Position numbers and translations under genes: made by a program. Of a DNA stretch of 64,000 nt, positions 24,136 through 35,030 are shown piece after piece. Position 1 is the first letter of the stretch, and each line of letters begins with the position of its first letter. A model generated the notes under the pieces. It was given only the letters and a program-made list of their open reading frames with translations. It made no database searches and was not told the origin of the DNA. This DNA is from Gerris lacustris. Taxonomy: Eukaryota > Arthropoda > Insecta > Hemiptera > Gerridae. The stretch lies in contig OX578277.1 of NCBI GenBank assembly GCA_951217055.1, forward strand, positions 13,818,411 through 13,882,410, written 5' to 3'.

Positions 24136-24524
24136 GGTTTCTGTACAAAGTACAAAAAGAAACCTTATATATAAGGGCTAAGGGCTCGGTCTGTCTGTCT
24201 GTCCGTTGCTTGTTTCAATTCATAAACTACTATAGGTAGGAACATGAAATTCGGCACACAGGTGCATTTCGGCATTTGAGACAACTGGACACATTTTGGG
24301 TTTCTCACGCACTTAATATTTTCAAGATGGCGGCCAATATGGTGGGCGACTGAAAAAACAGGTTTTTAGTCACCATGACATGATAATACATCAATTTAAA
24401 GGTCTTAAAGTATAGAACAAGAATATGCAACTATTAAAAATTTTACACTTAATAATTTTAACTTGATCGTACAGAAACCGGCGATTATCGCCTCAGGTAC
24501 TTACGTGAAGCGCGCCTTACTTGT
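24136..24524 (+). repeat. right arm of a head-to-head inverted repeat pair
   Basis: It starts GGTTTCTGTACAAAGTACAA and ends GCGCGCCTTACTTGTT. Divergence from the left arm is modest. Together the arms could form a hairpin of more than 350 bp. The open frame at 23877-24107 and its mirror at 25058-25261 are reading frames of this repeat, not a gene. Confidence 0.85.
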
Positions 24525-24639
24525 TTTTTAAATGTTTTTACGAATATTTTGAAAATGAATCAGTTTCAGAACCATAATCATAGAATTTCCTTTAGTTTAA
24601 AGTGGTGCGGCGTTATTTTAAATGTTTTAATAATTTAAT

Positions 24640-24860
24640 AAGTTCATAAACTACTGTCAATGACTATTAAATTTAATTTAATAAGCGAGAATATCTAGAT
24701 CAAATATAATGTTTAAAACTTCTTTACTAGTAATTGATTCCGACTACTGGGGGTTGCAAGGCACTTAACGTTTCAGGGAAGGCAGAGGTTTTTTCATCAT
24801 TTATACTTCCCCTTCCCGGTATCTCTTAGAATCGATAAATATCATTTATTTGTAGATAGT
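24640..24860 (+). repeat. second copy of part of the 22164-22420 repeat
   Basis: AGTTCATAAACTACTGTCAA, AATAAGCGAGAATATCTAGA and AGTAATTGATTCCGACTACT align with 22164-22420 in the same orientation, with many substitutions and indels. Confidence 0.55.
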
Positions 24861-25058
24861 AAAATTATATATTTATACATAAATATATTATTTGAGAGCC
24901 CTCTACAGCAATTACCCATAAAAGAGGCGCTCTTTAATATATAGCTCATTACGTATAATAATAAATTTAAATTAAATGAATATGAAATAGCAATATTATA
25001 TGTACATAGCAGAACATTAAATTATTAAAAGATAAAAATAACTTTATATACTACGTTT

Positions 25059-25331
25059 TAGGTTTCTGTACAAAGTACAAAAAGAAACCTTATATAACGG
25101 CTCTGTCTGTCTGCCAGTTGGTGTCTGTCCGTTGCTTGTTTCAATTCATAAACTGCTAAAGCTAGGAACATGAAATTCGGCACACAGGTGCATCTCGGCA
25201 TTTGTGACAACTGGACTCTTTTTCGATTTTTCACACTTAATATTTTCAAGATGGCGGCCAATATAGCGGGCGACTAAAAAAATGTTTTCAGTCACCATGA
25301 CATGTTATACATCAATTTAAAGGTCTTAAAG
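25059..25331 (+). repeat. third copy of the GTTTCTGTAC repeat, 5' part
   Basis: It starts TTAGGTTTCTGTACAAAGTA as in 24132 and is cut at 25331 by a hAT insertion. The continuation begins at 27702 with the duplicated TCTTAAAG, runs to about 27740, then jumps to an AAGATGGCGG block that ends near 27790. Confidence 0.8.
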
Positions 25332-25691
25332 CAGGGGCGTAGCTATCGGGCCGCAGCGCCCGCGGCCGCGGGGGGGCGCAAGCTTGAGGGGGCGCAAAAT
25401 TGGAGAAGAAAAAATAGGTAGAATTTGAAAAAGAGAGAAAGTAAAAATAAAATAAAATCTAAATAAATAATAATATTAATAAAATAAATATATAATAATA
25501 ATTACATTAAAGGGTATTAAAAATATATATATTTCATCAAATATATTGTTTATTTAAGTAAATTAATAAAAATAAAATCTTTCTAAGAAACAACAAGTTT
25601 TGGCTAAAATAGTGATTTGTGACAAATCACTCATCTCAACTCTGTCATCTAATTTTCCTGAAGTATGTTTAGCATTTATTTTATTCCTTAA

Positions 25692-25935
25692 TTTACCCCT
25701 TACTATACAGCATCGGCTGAACGATCCCTTTCAAAGCTTAAATTATTAAAAACTTCGCTACAAAGCTCAATATCACAAGAACGTTTGACTGGACTTGACG
25801 ACATTTTGACGGCACGGACATTGGATTTTAACGATATAATTGATAAATTTACACATATTAAAGCGCGTAAAAAACTTTCTTTAAACTTTAAAGGTCGTTT
25901 ATTTTTTATGCAATTAATTTTGTTTTTTATGTATA
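25692..25935 (+). pseudogene. hAT transposase C-terminal dimerisation fragment
   Basis: The open frame reads ASAERSLSKLKLLKTSL, then SISQERLTGL and TARTLDFNDIIDKFTH. This matches the hAT dimerisation region, where families usually show S-A-E-R-S-F-S-x-L-K-x-I-K-x-x-L-R followed by x-x-x-x-x-E-R-L-x-x-L. A stop lies directly upstream (25689-25691), so the rest of the transposase is lost or frameshifted. The frame is broken downstream at the nested element. Confidence 0.85.
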
Positions 25936-27195
25936 CAGGTTGACCCGCGATAAAATGTCATAACGAAACTGAAGGATTCTATTGGTGTCAAATGCAAGAA
26001 AAAATGTCGAGTATGCATATGATCATTTCATATTTAAAGAACATAAAAAAGCCTTTCAGAATCATTAATTTATTTCCAAATTATAAGCTGCTACGCAACT
26101 TTTAAGTCCTGTTACATTTGAATAATTTCAACAAAAAAGTTCCTATAAACATGGATCCGGAGCTGCTTCGTTTTCGAGATATTCGCAAAAAACATAATTG
26201 TTGGACGTTTATCTTTCAAATTCTTCTATACTCTGCTTCTGACCATAAAACACTTTGAAGAAAACCTTTACTTGTAGAGAAAATAATTTTTCGTTGACTG
26301 ATATCAATCCCAGCTCTGTACAGCGAACCCCTGATTTCAGCAAAATGTCGAAATTCTACGTCCCTGTCACTTTATTAGTCAATCCATTAAGGTGATCTCC
26401 ATCAACGCTCAATTTTAAAGGATTTTGATGTAGAGAGCTAAAATTAGTATAATTCGACTCTCTACAAGATTTGCTTCAAGGAATATTGTGGTAAAAAGCG
26501 TACGTATTTGAGAATTGTAAGGATAAACGCCCAAAAGTATTGTTTTTTGCGAACATCTCGAAAACGAAGCTGTTCCTGGTCCATGTTTACAGGACCTCTC
26601 TTGTTCAGCGTCAAATTTCCTATAATAACCCGAAGCCGAAGTGTTGTGGTTTCGTTCAGGGAAACCTTTTTTGCATTTGTACAAGAATTGGTTGCCCATT
26701 CAATCCACCATCATTTAAAAACTAGTCCGTATATCTAAAAGTTTAATTATACCATTTGAAAACTTATGAAAAGCAGAAGTTTTTCCTGAAATCGCCCAGC
26801 TTCTAGAATGTCTCAATTAAGAGTAAGAGTAATTAAGGGTAGAAAGCTCTGAAATTATGTGGTCGAATTTAAAATTCGATTAAAAAATTCAAATTTAACA
26901 GAACTTGAAAAGATGCGTAGCAGCTGATAATTTGGAAATAAGTGAGTGATTCTGAAAGGTTTTTTTATGCTCTATAAAATTGTTCCTTAGCCTATTTCTC
27001 TACTTAATTTAGTTTTCGAGATATTAGGCATTTTTTGAAAAATTTTGTGAAACACTTTAAAAAAAAGAAATAAATCGATATCTCGAGAACTATTGAGAAA
27101 TTGGCATATGCTTACTCGACATTTTTTTGTGCATATGACCCATAGAATACGCCAGTTTCGAGTTTCGTTATGACATTTTATCGTGGGCCACCCTG
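25936..27195. mobile_element. TA-flanked foldback element nested in the hAT element
   Basis: Terminal inverted repeats CAGGTTGACCCGCGATAAAA (left) and the complement of the right end, CAGGGTGGCCCACGATAAAA, continue as ATGTCATAACGAAACT. TA duplications lie at 25934-25935 and 27196-27197. Inverted homology continues far inwards: the GCTTCGTTTTCGAGATATTCG block near 26165 reappears inverted near 26555, and a GCTGCTACGCA block near 26088 reappears inverted near 26915. No transposase is encoded; the open frames at 26415-26738 on both strands reflect the symmetry. It is probably a non-autonomous member of the Tc1/mariner (IS630) group. Confidence 0.8.
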
Positions 27196-27789
27196 TATTT
27201 TAGCTTTATTTAATTTTTGTAAAGTTTGTTAACTATATACCGATTTTTTAGTCATTAAGTATAATCTTAAACTTAATGGTATATTTTAATGTGTTCTATT
27301 TTGACCTATATTATTTTAATTTCATAACTCGTTCCTTTAATTAAAATCAGTTTCCAAATATTTTTGTTGAAGCATGTTGATATTTTTGTTACGTGCTTTT
27401 TATGTGCTAATAAGTTCCTTAAAGAAATTACAAAAATTAAACTTTTTTCCCTTCAATTATGATTATATTTATTTTTTTTATTTTTTTATTTTTTTGAAGT
27501 CTATTACTAATTTTTTAAATAATTTCCTTAAGATTGCCTAAGCTACTTATTTGATTCTTATTGTTACAACTCACTTTTACTCGATAATAAAATCTATATA
27601 CATTTTCAAGTAAATGGATTAAGTAAAGGGCGCTAATTAACAAAGGGGCGCATTTCTTTTTATCTTGCGGGCGGGCGCTATCAGAGCTAGCTACGCCACT
27701 GTCTTAAAGTGTAGAAAAAGAATATGCAACTATTAAAATTTCACACTTAATATTTTCAAGATGGCGGCAAATATGGCAGGCGACTAAAA

Positions 27790-27990
27790 AAATTTGCTGA
27801 AAACTAAATAAATTCTGCTGAAAGATAGCTAAAAGTATTAAAATAATGCATTGTCATCGTGTTCTGAGCTATTCTAATAGTTTCAAATGTCTAGCTACTC
27901 GGGATGTTGGTTAAAAGTCGATTGCAAGATTTGTACTGGACAAACGAACAAACAAGAAAGCAAACTAATAAAAAAGTAGTTAAAAATGGT
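27790..27990 (+). repeat. dispersed repeat, inverse of 55390-55590
   Basis: The order TTTGCTGAAAACTAAATAAA, GCTGAAAGATAGCTAAAAGT, AATGCATTGTCATCGTGTTC and ACAAACGAACAAACAAGAAA appears in reverse complement at 55390-55590. Non-coding. Confidence 0.75.
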
Positions 27991-28079
27991 TGTGTGTGAA
28001 GTCTCACGTAAAAATGGTTTCGTTAGTATTGTAAACATGAAATTACTAATTGGAAGAGGGAGTGCTGATAAAAAAAAAT

Positions 28080-28720
28080 AAAAATTGAACGTGAAAACTT
28101 TAAAAAAAAAAAAAATCTATTTAAATAAGATAATAGTAAAATTAAATAAGAATCTAACTATAGAGGCCGTTTTCCTGGAAAAAATCTAATTCCTGAGAAA
28201 ATAGCTTCAAGCGCTGACGGAGAGAGGTTCGATTTCACGCCGAGGAGAAGTTATTTTTATGACAAATTTTTAATAAATGTTCTACAATAATTAAATGTAC
28301 ATACGAAAACAAATAAATGGAAAATACTGGGCTAAGTAATTATGAACTCGTATATGAGAAAGTATGTTTGAGTTGTGTCAGGCCGATTTTTTTTAAATCA
28401 AATCTGTCGGAACAGTTTTCGAGAAATAATTGTTTTTCAGAGTTTTTTGGGGGAAAGCGCCCCCCCAAATTCGTAGCTAAAATTAATTTAAAGATTTCAC
28501 CTCGGGGTTTGAATTTTCTGATTATGTATGCCAAATTTAGTCATAATCGGCTAAGTATTTTAGGCTCTGCAATGACGACAGACGATAGACCACAGACAGA
28601 CATTTATAAAAAAACCAGTTATTTGGACTTAGGGGACCTTAAAACTAGTAATTACATCAAAATCTCTTCATGAAATCTATAGACCATCACAATACTTCCT
28701 GTATATAATACGGATATGAA
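28080..28720. repeat. SINE-like composite repeat, copy 1
   Basis: The first half (to about 28400) carries AGGTTCGATTTCACGCC, a degenerate B-box, and then TGTACATACGAAAACAAATA and TATGAACTCGTATATGAGAA. It is collinear with 37340-37600. The second half (28400-28720) is the reverse complement of 36987-37330, including GGACTTAGGGGACCTTAAAA. So the same two modules are joined in a different relative orientation in the two copies. The open frame at 28317-28673 spans the junction and is not a gene. Confidence 0.6.
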
Positions 28721-29524
28721 AAAATAAAATATAAATAAATACTTTTCTTCGTTTATCAATCCATTGTTTTTTAGAAGGAATTTAAAAGAGTTTTCATCAG
28801 TCCTTTTTCCCCATTCATCCCCTCACGATTTGTTTTATTGTTTCTGGGGGAGATTTTCTAAATAAAAATAACCTCCCCCCCCCCCCAAAAAAAAAAATAT
28901 AAACAGAACACAAGTAGTGGAGGAAAAAGGGTTGTGGATTTTTATGCTTTTGTTTTCCACAGTGGTGTATAAATGAAAAAAGAAAAAAAAGGAAGAGGGT
29001 GTGAATATAAAAACAAGGGAGGGGGAGATGGGGGTTTAGAGCGAGCTCTCAGGATAACAAAAGAGGTAAATTCGACGAGAGCGTTCTACAAAAATCCCTA
29101 ACACCCCCACCCCTCCCTCCTTCCATGATTGAACTAGGCAAGAGGATTTAGACGTAGAAGAGAAAAGGGATTTTTTTTGGAGAAGGGGAAAAAAGAAATC
29201 AGACAATGTTCAGGTGATAAATCGCTTGTTTGTTTTCTAATGCTTTATCCCCATTCAATCCCCCCCCCCCTCAACTCCCCTAAAAAATACATCAGACGAG
29301 AAAAATGTACGATTTTGTAAAGGCTTTTTTTTGCAAGGGTAAGATCATTTTTTACAACTAAAAGAATACTTTTACAGACGATTTAATATAAAGGTGTTTA
29401 TTAGTGAAAATATGCAGGGTTCGTGGTTTTAGTGGTGGAAGGTAAGAAAGAATATTGCAAAGGTGAAGGTTAGTTAAGGTAAAGGCTTAGATGAGGTTTT
29501 ACAGTTGAGAGGTAAAAGTAAATG
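28721..29524. other. purine-rich intron DNA, nothing recognised
   Basis: Contains C and G homopolymers (28875-28887, 29262-29271) and a purine-rich segment at 28970-29040. No frame, RNA gene or named repeat was seen. Confidence 0.4.
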
Positions 29525-29539
29525 TTGTGATTTATACAA

Positions 29540-30115
29540 TAGTTATTTATGCACCTAAGGAGTAAAGTAAGCCATTATTCCCTGAGCGAATAAGTTGGTT
29601 TTTGAGGCGAAGCCGAAGGAACCACGGTCCCTAAATCCCGAGGCGAAGCCGAGGGAGATAATAATCGCGAGGGGAATTATAGCACTTTACTCCCGAGGTA
29701 CATACAATATTTTATCTCCCGTAGGGAGAAAATACACATTTTCATCCATTGCACAGTTATTATTAATTATTTTTATAAATAGCAATAATTGTAAGCACTT
29801 TTAATAGCAGATATAGGAGATTCAATATTAAAAACAAATAAGAATTGCAACTAATAAACTCAAATAAAAGGTTATGTAGATACAAGTTTAAACAATGATA
29901 AACAAGGTCGAAAAACCAGTGTCGCCAACCTGATTTCAACAACTTCACTACATTAGCCATTCATTCTCTACTATTTTTTAATGAATTAAGTTGGTAATCC
30001 TTCTTTTTCTACCTGGTTTTACATTTTCTCCCTACTTTTTGAGTTCAGGGAAGAAAAGACTTACTTTAGTCCCTCTAAACTAATCCAAAATCATAACTCT
30101 TTCACCCTACTGGAG
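29540..30115 (+). repeat. GAGGCGAAGCC dispersed repeat, copy 1
   Basis: It starts AATAGTTATTTATGCACCTA and carries GAGGCGAAGCCGAAGGAACC and GAGGCGAAGCCGAGGGAGAT near 29608-29660. The body to about 30115 aligns inverted with 46812-47392, and the first 230 bp with 43010-43240. No protein is conserved. Confidence 0.75.
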
Positions 30116-31075
30116 ATAAAAAAAATTTAGAAAGTATTGTTAAGAGACAGTTTTGTAGTTGGCTAAGATTAGGATAAGTTATAGATAATAGAGTTGATAC
30201 TGGAGAGGAAAAAGTCCAAGAGGGAGATAATGTGGAAGGGCAGTGGTCTTAAAGTGGTGAAGGAATTATATCAGTCATAGATAAATGATCTGGTACAGAA
30301 GTGGAGAAAGTTAAGTTTGAGGTATAGATAGAGGAATTGTAAAAGTAAAGTTGAGACATAATGTGGAAGAGTTCTTAAAGTGGGGCTGGAATTATATCAG
30401 TCATAGATGAATGATTTGGTACTGAAGTGGACAAAGTTAAGTTTGAGTTATAGATAGAGAAAATTGTAGATGTGAAGTTGAGGCATAATGTGGAAGGGTT
30501 CATAAAGTGGGGATGCAATTACTTCAGTCATAGATGAATGCATTGGTACTGGAGTGGAAGAAATGAAGTTTAAGTTATTGTAGATAGTCAAATTGGTAGA
30601 AGTGAAGTTGAGACATAATGCGAAAGGGGTCTTAAAATGAGGATGGAGTTATAGATAAGGGTGCTGATACTGGATTCAAAGGGCGAAGTTCAAGGTACAT
30701 AGATAGAAAAAATAATAAAAGTGAATGTGGGAGATAATGTAAAACGGGTAATGTGAGGATGGAGTTATAGATGAGTGAGTTGGTTCTGGAGTGGATGAAG
30801 TGAAGTTGAGACATGATCTGAAAGTAGGTTAAAGTAAGGATGGAGCTATAGATTATGGTGGTAGAGTACTGAAGTGAAAGAAGTGAAGTTTGAGGTATAG
30901 ATAGAGAAATTGGTAGAGGCGAAAGTGGGGGATAATGTGGAAAGGGTGTAAAAGTGAGGAACGTGTTAGATCAGTTATAGACGAATGAGTTGGTGCTGGA
31001 GTGGATGAGTAAGTGAAGTATAAGGCATAGATAGAGAAATAGGTAGGTATGATGGATGAGCTAGTTATAGAGTGT
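30116..31075. repeat. old degenerate GA-rich tandem repeat
   Basis: Units of roughly 110-130 bp recur about seven times with words such as GAAGTTGAGACATAATGTGG, TCAGTCATAGATGAATGA and TATAGATAGAGAAATTG. The units are much more diverged than those of the adjoining 64-bp satellite, which uses related words (GTGAAGTT, GGTATAGGTAG). Confidence 0.65.
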
Positions 31076-32655
31076 TAGTATAGTGAAGAGGTGAAGTTCG
31101 AGGTATAGGTAGAAGCAGAAGCTATGAAGAGGGAGGCTTAGTATAGTTAAAGAGGTGAAGTTCGAGGTATAGGTAGAAGCAGAAGTTATGTAGAGGGAGG
31201 CTTAGTATAGTTAAAGAGGTGAAGTTCGAGGTATAGGTAGAAGCAGAAGCTATGAAGAGGGAGGCTTAGTATAGTTAAAGAGGTGAAGTTCGAGGTATAG
31301 GTAGAAGCAGAAGTTATGTAGAGGGAGGCTTAGTATAGTTAAAGAGGTGAAGTTCGAGGTATAGGTAGAAGCAGAAGCTATGAAGAGGGAGGCTTAGTAT
31401 AGTTAAAGAGGTGAAGTTCGAGGTATAGGTAGAAGCAGAAGTTATGTAGAGGGAGGCTTAGTATAGTTAAAGAGGTGAAGTTCGAGGTATAGGTAGAAGC
31501 AGAAGCTATGAAGAGGGAGGCTTAGTATAGTTAAAGAGGTGAAGTTCGAGGTATAGGTAGAAGCAGAAGCTATGTAGAGGGAGGCTTAGTATAGTTAAAG
31601 AGGTGAAGTTCGAGGTATAGGTAGAAGCAGAAGCTATGAAGAGGGAGGCTTAGTATAGTTAAAGAGGTGAAGTTCGAGGTATAGGTAGAAGCAGAAGTTA
31701 TGTAGAGGGAGGCTTAGTATAGTTAAAGAGGTGAAGTTCGAGGTATAGGTAGAAGCAGAAGCTATGAAGAGGGAGGCTTAGTATAGTTAAAGAGGTGAAG
31801 TTCGAGGTATAGGTAGAAGCAGAAGTTATGTAGAGGGAGGCTTAGTATAGTTAAAGAGGTGAAGTTCGAGGTATAGGTAGAAGCAGAAGCTATGTAGAGG
31901 GAGGCTTAGTATAGTTAAAGAGGTGAAGTTCGCGGTATAGGTAGTAGCAGAAGCTATGTAGAGGGAGGCTTAGTATAGGGGAAGAGATGAAGTTCGAGAT
32001 ATAGGTAGTAGCAGAAACTATGTAGAGAGAGGCTTAGTATAGTGGAAGAGGTGAAGTTCGAGGTGTAGGTAGAAGCAGAAGCTATGTAGAGGGAGGCTTA
32101 GTATAGTGGAAGAGGTGAAGTTCGAGGTATAGGTAGAAGCAGAAGCTATGTAGAGGGAGGCTTAGTATAGTGGAAGAGGTGAAGTTCGAGGTATAGGTAG
32201 AAGCAGAAGCTATGTAGAGGGAGGCTTAGTATAGTGGAAGAGGTGAAGTTCGAGGTATAGGTAGAAGCAGAAGCTATGTAGAGGGAGGCTTAGTATAGTG
32301 GAAGAGGTGAAGTTCGAGGTATAGGTAGAAGCAGAAGCTATGTAGAGGGAGGCTTAGTATAGGGGAAGAGGTGATGTTCGAGGTATAGGTTGAAGCAGAA
32401 GCTATGTAGAGGGAGGCTTAGTATAGTGGAAGAGGTGAAGTTCGAGGTATAGGTAGAAGCAGAAGCTATGTAGAGGGAGGCTTAGTATAGTGGAAGAGGT
32501 GAAGTTCGAGGTATAGGTAGAAGCAGAAGCTATGTAGAGGGAGGCTTAGTATAGTGGAAGAGGTGAAGTTCGAGGTATAGGTAGAAGCAGAAGCTATGTA
32601 GAGGGAGGCTTAGTATAGTGGAAGAGGTGAAGTTCGAGGTATAGCTAGTAGCAGA
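31076..32655 (+). repeat. 64-bp satellite array, about 25 copies
   Basis: The unit contains GAGGTGAAGTTCGAGGTATA, GGTAGAAGCAGAAGC and TATGTAGAGGGAGGCTTAGT. In 31140-31900 units with AGTTAAAG mostly alternate between GCTATGAAG and GTTATGTAG variants, giving 128-bp dimers. From about 31975 on, units carry AGTGGAAG (with some AGGGGAAG) and GCTATGTAG with no alternation. Neighbouring units are nearly identical, so amplification is recent. Confidence 0.95.
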
Positions 32656-33157
32656 AGCTTAGGTAGAAGATAACGTGGAAGGAGTCTAAAAGGGAGTATG
32701 GAGACATAGATAAGCATAATGTTTAAGACATAGATTCCCTTACTTTATCCATTCCCTAATAATACAAAGTGTTCCTAAAAAACGTTAGTTATTTTATTTA
32801 TTATTATTTATATTTAAAGCATAGAATTTTAATTGAATTAAACTATGCTAAATAAATTTATATAAAAGCATAAATTAATTTATTATTTGTCTTTTTGTTT
32901 TGTTCGCTTGCTTTTAAAGAGAGGAGTGGTAAGTAACATTTTTAATTTAATTAAATAACTTTTAGAATTAATTAATTCCACTTACTTGTTATACATGTGA
33001 AGGGTCCCAGAATAGAGAAAAAGAGTATTTATTTGTAAGTTTACGAGAAAAAACTTCTGTTTTTTGTTGTTTTTTTTTCTTTAAAAAAACTGGTATATAT
33101 TAATTGCACAATTTTTTTAGCAGAAATAAAAAAGAATATTTACGAAGTATGAAAAAC
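32656..33157. other. unassigned AT-rich DNA
   Basis: Flank of the satellite. No repeat family or frame was recognised. Confidence 0.4.
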
Positions 33158-33554
33158 AGTGTAAATTGCACCACTACTTTTCAAAACGAGGTAGGGAAAA
33201 TAGAGTAAATTGCACCACTGCCTTCCAGAACGAGGTAAGCTAAACTATGCACATTAGGACAAAGGATTATCACACTTCTGCAGTTGAAAGTGACAATATC
33301 TGTTAGCCTAACAATGAAATAAGACAAAGGGACATTTAGTCTTTAGTCCAATGTATTTTGGGACAAAGGAACATCACACTTATGTAACAAAAAGTGACAA
33401 TAGTACATTACACGTCGAGTGCGGAAAGTAGCATTTTGCATGCGAGTGTGGAGTTTGCACCCGAGCGACAGCGAGGGTAGTAAAACCACACGAGCAATGC
33501 AAAATGCCGTTTTCGCACGAGTTGCGTACCGTACTTTATCTACGATTGATAGAT

Positions 33555-33719
33555 TTAAATAATAAATACAGATAAAAATAAACTTGCTGTATGTATAAGT
33601 TCGTATCTCTCTCTTGATAAAGATGGCATTAATTCTTGAGTTATATTTTTTGCCGAATTAATTATTTCTGGAGGAGTATTATTCTCCACATTATCGTCAA
33701 AGTCACTTGATTCACACAT
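33555..33719 (-). pseudogene. N-terminal Crypton-like recombinase fragment, copy 2
   Basis: A 54-residue minus-strand frame from ATG 33719-33717. It contains DDNVENNTPPEIINSA and then LSRERYEL. The first block is conserved residue for residue with copy 1 at 7183-7350 (ENNTPPEIINSA), while surrounding positions differ. The frame ends at about the same point, so both copies derive from one deleted ancestor. No catalytic residues are present. Confidence 0.5.
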
Positions 33720-33817
33720 TGTTTTTCACTAAAAACTCGATATAAACAGTTACTTTAATAAAAGAACAGCAAATTAGTTTTGTTAAATGTAAACAAACTC
33801 GCTAATCGTGCGTAAAG

Positions 33818-33870
33818 CTGAAGAATTCCTCTTCTTTACCCTAGGGTGGTAAAGAAGAGGAATTCTTCAG
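33818..33870. repeat. perfect hairpin, 23-bp arms
   Basis: CTGAAGAATTCCTCTTCTTT plus ACC (33818-33840) is the exact complement of 33848-33870, with the 7-base loop CTAGGGT. Copy 1 has a decayed version near 7068-7115, so it belongs to the Crypton-like element. Confidence 0.9.
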
Positions 33871-34479
33871 AACTGTGAGACACGCATGCGCAATGAATAC
33901 GTATATAAGTACGTAAAGCATCACTTTCTACGCATCTAAACAGAGATACAATCTTTATATTTCGTATCAATCGTAGATAAAATCCATTAGTCCGCAATCA
34001 TTAAGTTAGACAAAGGGACATTTTAGTGGTGCAATTTACACTATTATATTATATTTACTTCGATTCAAGAGGAAGTGGTGCAATTTACATGGTTTGACTT
34101 ACTTCGTTTTAAATTGGAGTGGTGCAATTTACATCGATTGATTTACTTCGTTCAAATAAATGGTGCAATTTACGGTTCCCCAAAAAACTACTAAAATCGA
34201 TATAATTTTCTTGCCTTTTAGACAAGGTGATTGATTAATTGAAAACTTTAATTATAGATTAAGAGTAAACTACGTTTATTTTTGACGGTATCGAAAAATA
34301 TTATTTAGAAACGTGTGGTTCTAAAATGGATAAATATTGATTTATTTTCTGAATACGAAATAAAATACTTATAAATGGGTTGTATGAGCTAACTGGAGAA
34401 ATTAAAGTAGTTTGAATATAGAAACGCCACAAATAAGTAATAATTCTAATTATTACATCTTTTTAGGAGACGAGTGACA

Positions 34480-34735
34480 CAAAAACCTCATTTGTTGTTC
34501 AGGCCACCTTATATACTCATGATATTCCCCAGCATCCCTTCACATTCCTTGCAACCTTCGCAGATGATAAGGCAATCCTTTCTGTCCAAGAGAACCACCT
34601 TCTTGCATCCGATAATACCCTAAGTCATTTGTTACTTCTGGAACCTTGGTTAAGAAAATGGAGGATGAAGGTAAACGAAGAGAAAAGTGTGGTTAGAGGT
34701 GGTTTTACCGCTAAGAAAGTGTGGTCACTGGAATT
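34480..34735 (+). pseudogene. Jockey-like LINE reverse transcriptase fragment
   Basis: The frame reads ATLYTHDIPQHPFTFLATFA, directly followed by DDKAILSVQENHLL, then SHLLLLEPWLRKWRMKVNEE. The FADD catalytic box and the following W-L-x-K-W-R-x-K-V-N segment are typical of Jockey-clade RTs. Only this palm-to-thumb piece remains. It is cut off at both sides without visible 5' or 3' ends. Confidence 0.85.
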
Positions 34736-34837
34736 CTTCTTCTTCGTATCTTTCCCGCCACATAAGCTATGTCACTTCATTACCACTAATTACAAGACGC
34801 TACAAGTGGAAGTCCGCAATTGTTCGCCATGTTCTTT

Positions 34838-35030
34838 TTTATTTGTTGATAAATGAATGTGCTGTAAGTCTTTTCTACCAACGCTGGAAAAATGCGATTT
34901 ATAGGTGTGAAAATTAATCATCTCTTTTCATCCCATTCATCGTCATTGCTCGGCTCTTTTTATTTAATACGTCAAGGTAATCCTGGCATTTGTCATGGTC
35001 CATGACAATCCTGACAAACTTAACATTAAT
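34838..35030 (+). repeat. dispersed repeat, copy 1 (pair with 39137-39340)
   Basis: TTATTTGTTGATAAATGAAT, GTGAAAATTAATCATCTCTT and ATTTAATACGTCA are collinear with 39137-39340. The repeat follows the LINE fragment after about 100 bp. Non-coding. Confidence 0.7.

Larger units (their letters stand above)
25332..27701 (+). mobile_element. hAT DNA transposon (2.4 kb), defective, with nested element
   Basis: Ends CAGGGGCGTAGCTATCGG and AGAGCTAGCTACGCCACTG form short inverted repeats. The 8-bp target duplication TCTTAAAG is perfect (25324-25331 and 27702-27709). Both are hAT hallmarks. Inside lies a recognisable C-terminal hAT dimerisation fragment (25692-25935). A TA-flanked foldback (25936-27195) interrupts it. 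The transposase N-terminus, BED finger and catalytic region were not found, so the element is dead or non-autonomous. Confidence 0.9.
33413..33990 (-). mobile_element. Crypton-like non-autonomous element, copy 2
   Basis: Inverse copy of 6945-7510. It starts TACATTACACGTCGAGTGCG with an imperfect hairpin of about 100 bp (33420-33530), continues through ACGCAACTCGTGCG in reverse, a minus-strand coding fragment (33555-33719), and a perfect 23-bp-arm hairpin at 33818-33870. Similarity to copy 1 extends over nearly the whole length. It sits inside the GTAAATTGCACCACT element. Confidence 0.6.
33158..34178. mobile_element. element with inverted arrays of GTAAATTGCACCACT, interrupted
   Basis: The left side carries GTAAATTGCACCACT at about 33161 and 33206. 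The right side carries its complement AGTGGTGCAATTTAC at about 34032, 34075 and 34120, with a final shorter TGGTGCAATTTAC near 34160. Spacer words resemble AAACGAGGTA on the left and TACTTCGTTT on the right. Inner GGGACAAAGG and GACAAAGGGACA words also face each other. Inferred: a foldback-type DNA element split by the Crypton-like element 33413-33990. Confidence 0.65.

Noticed and set aside
26415..26738. 94-codon minus and 76-codon plus frames
   Set aside because: They lie within the inverted arms of the TA-flanked foldback and show no transposase motif.
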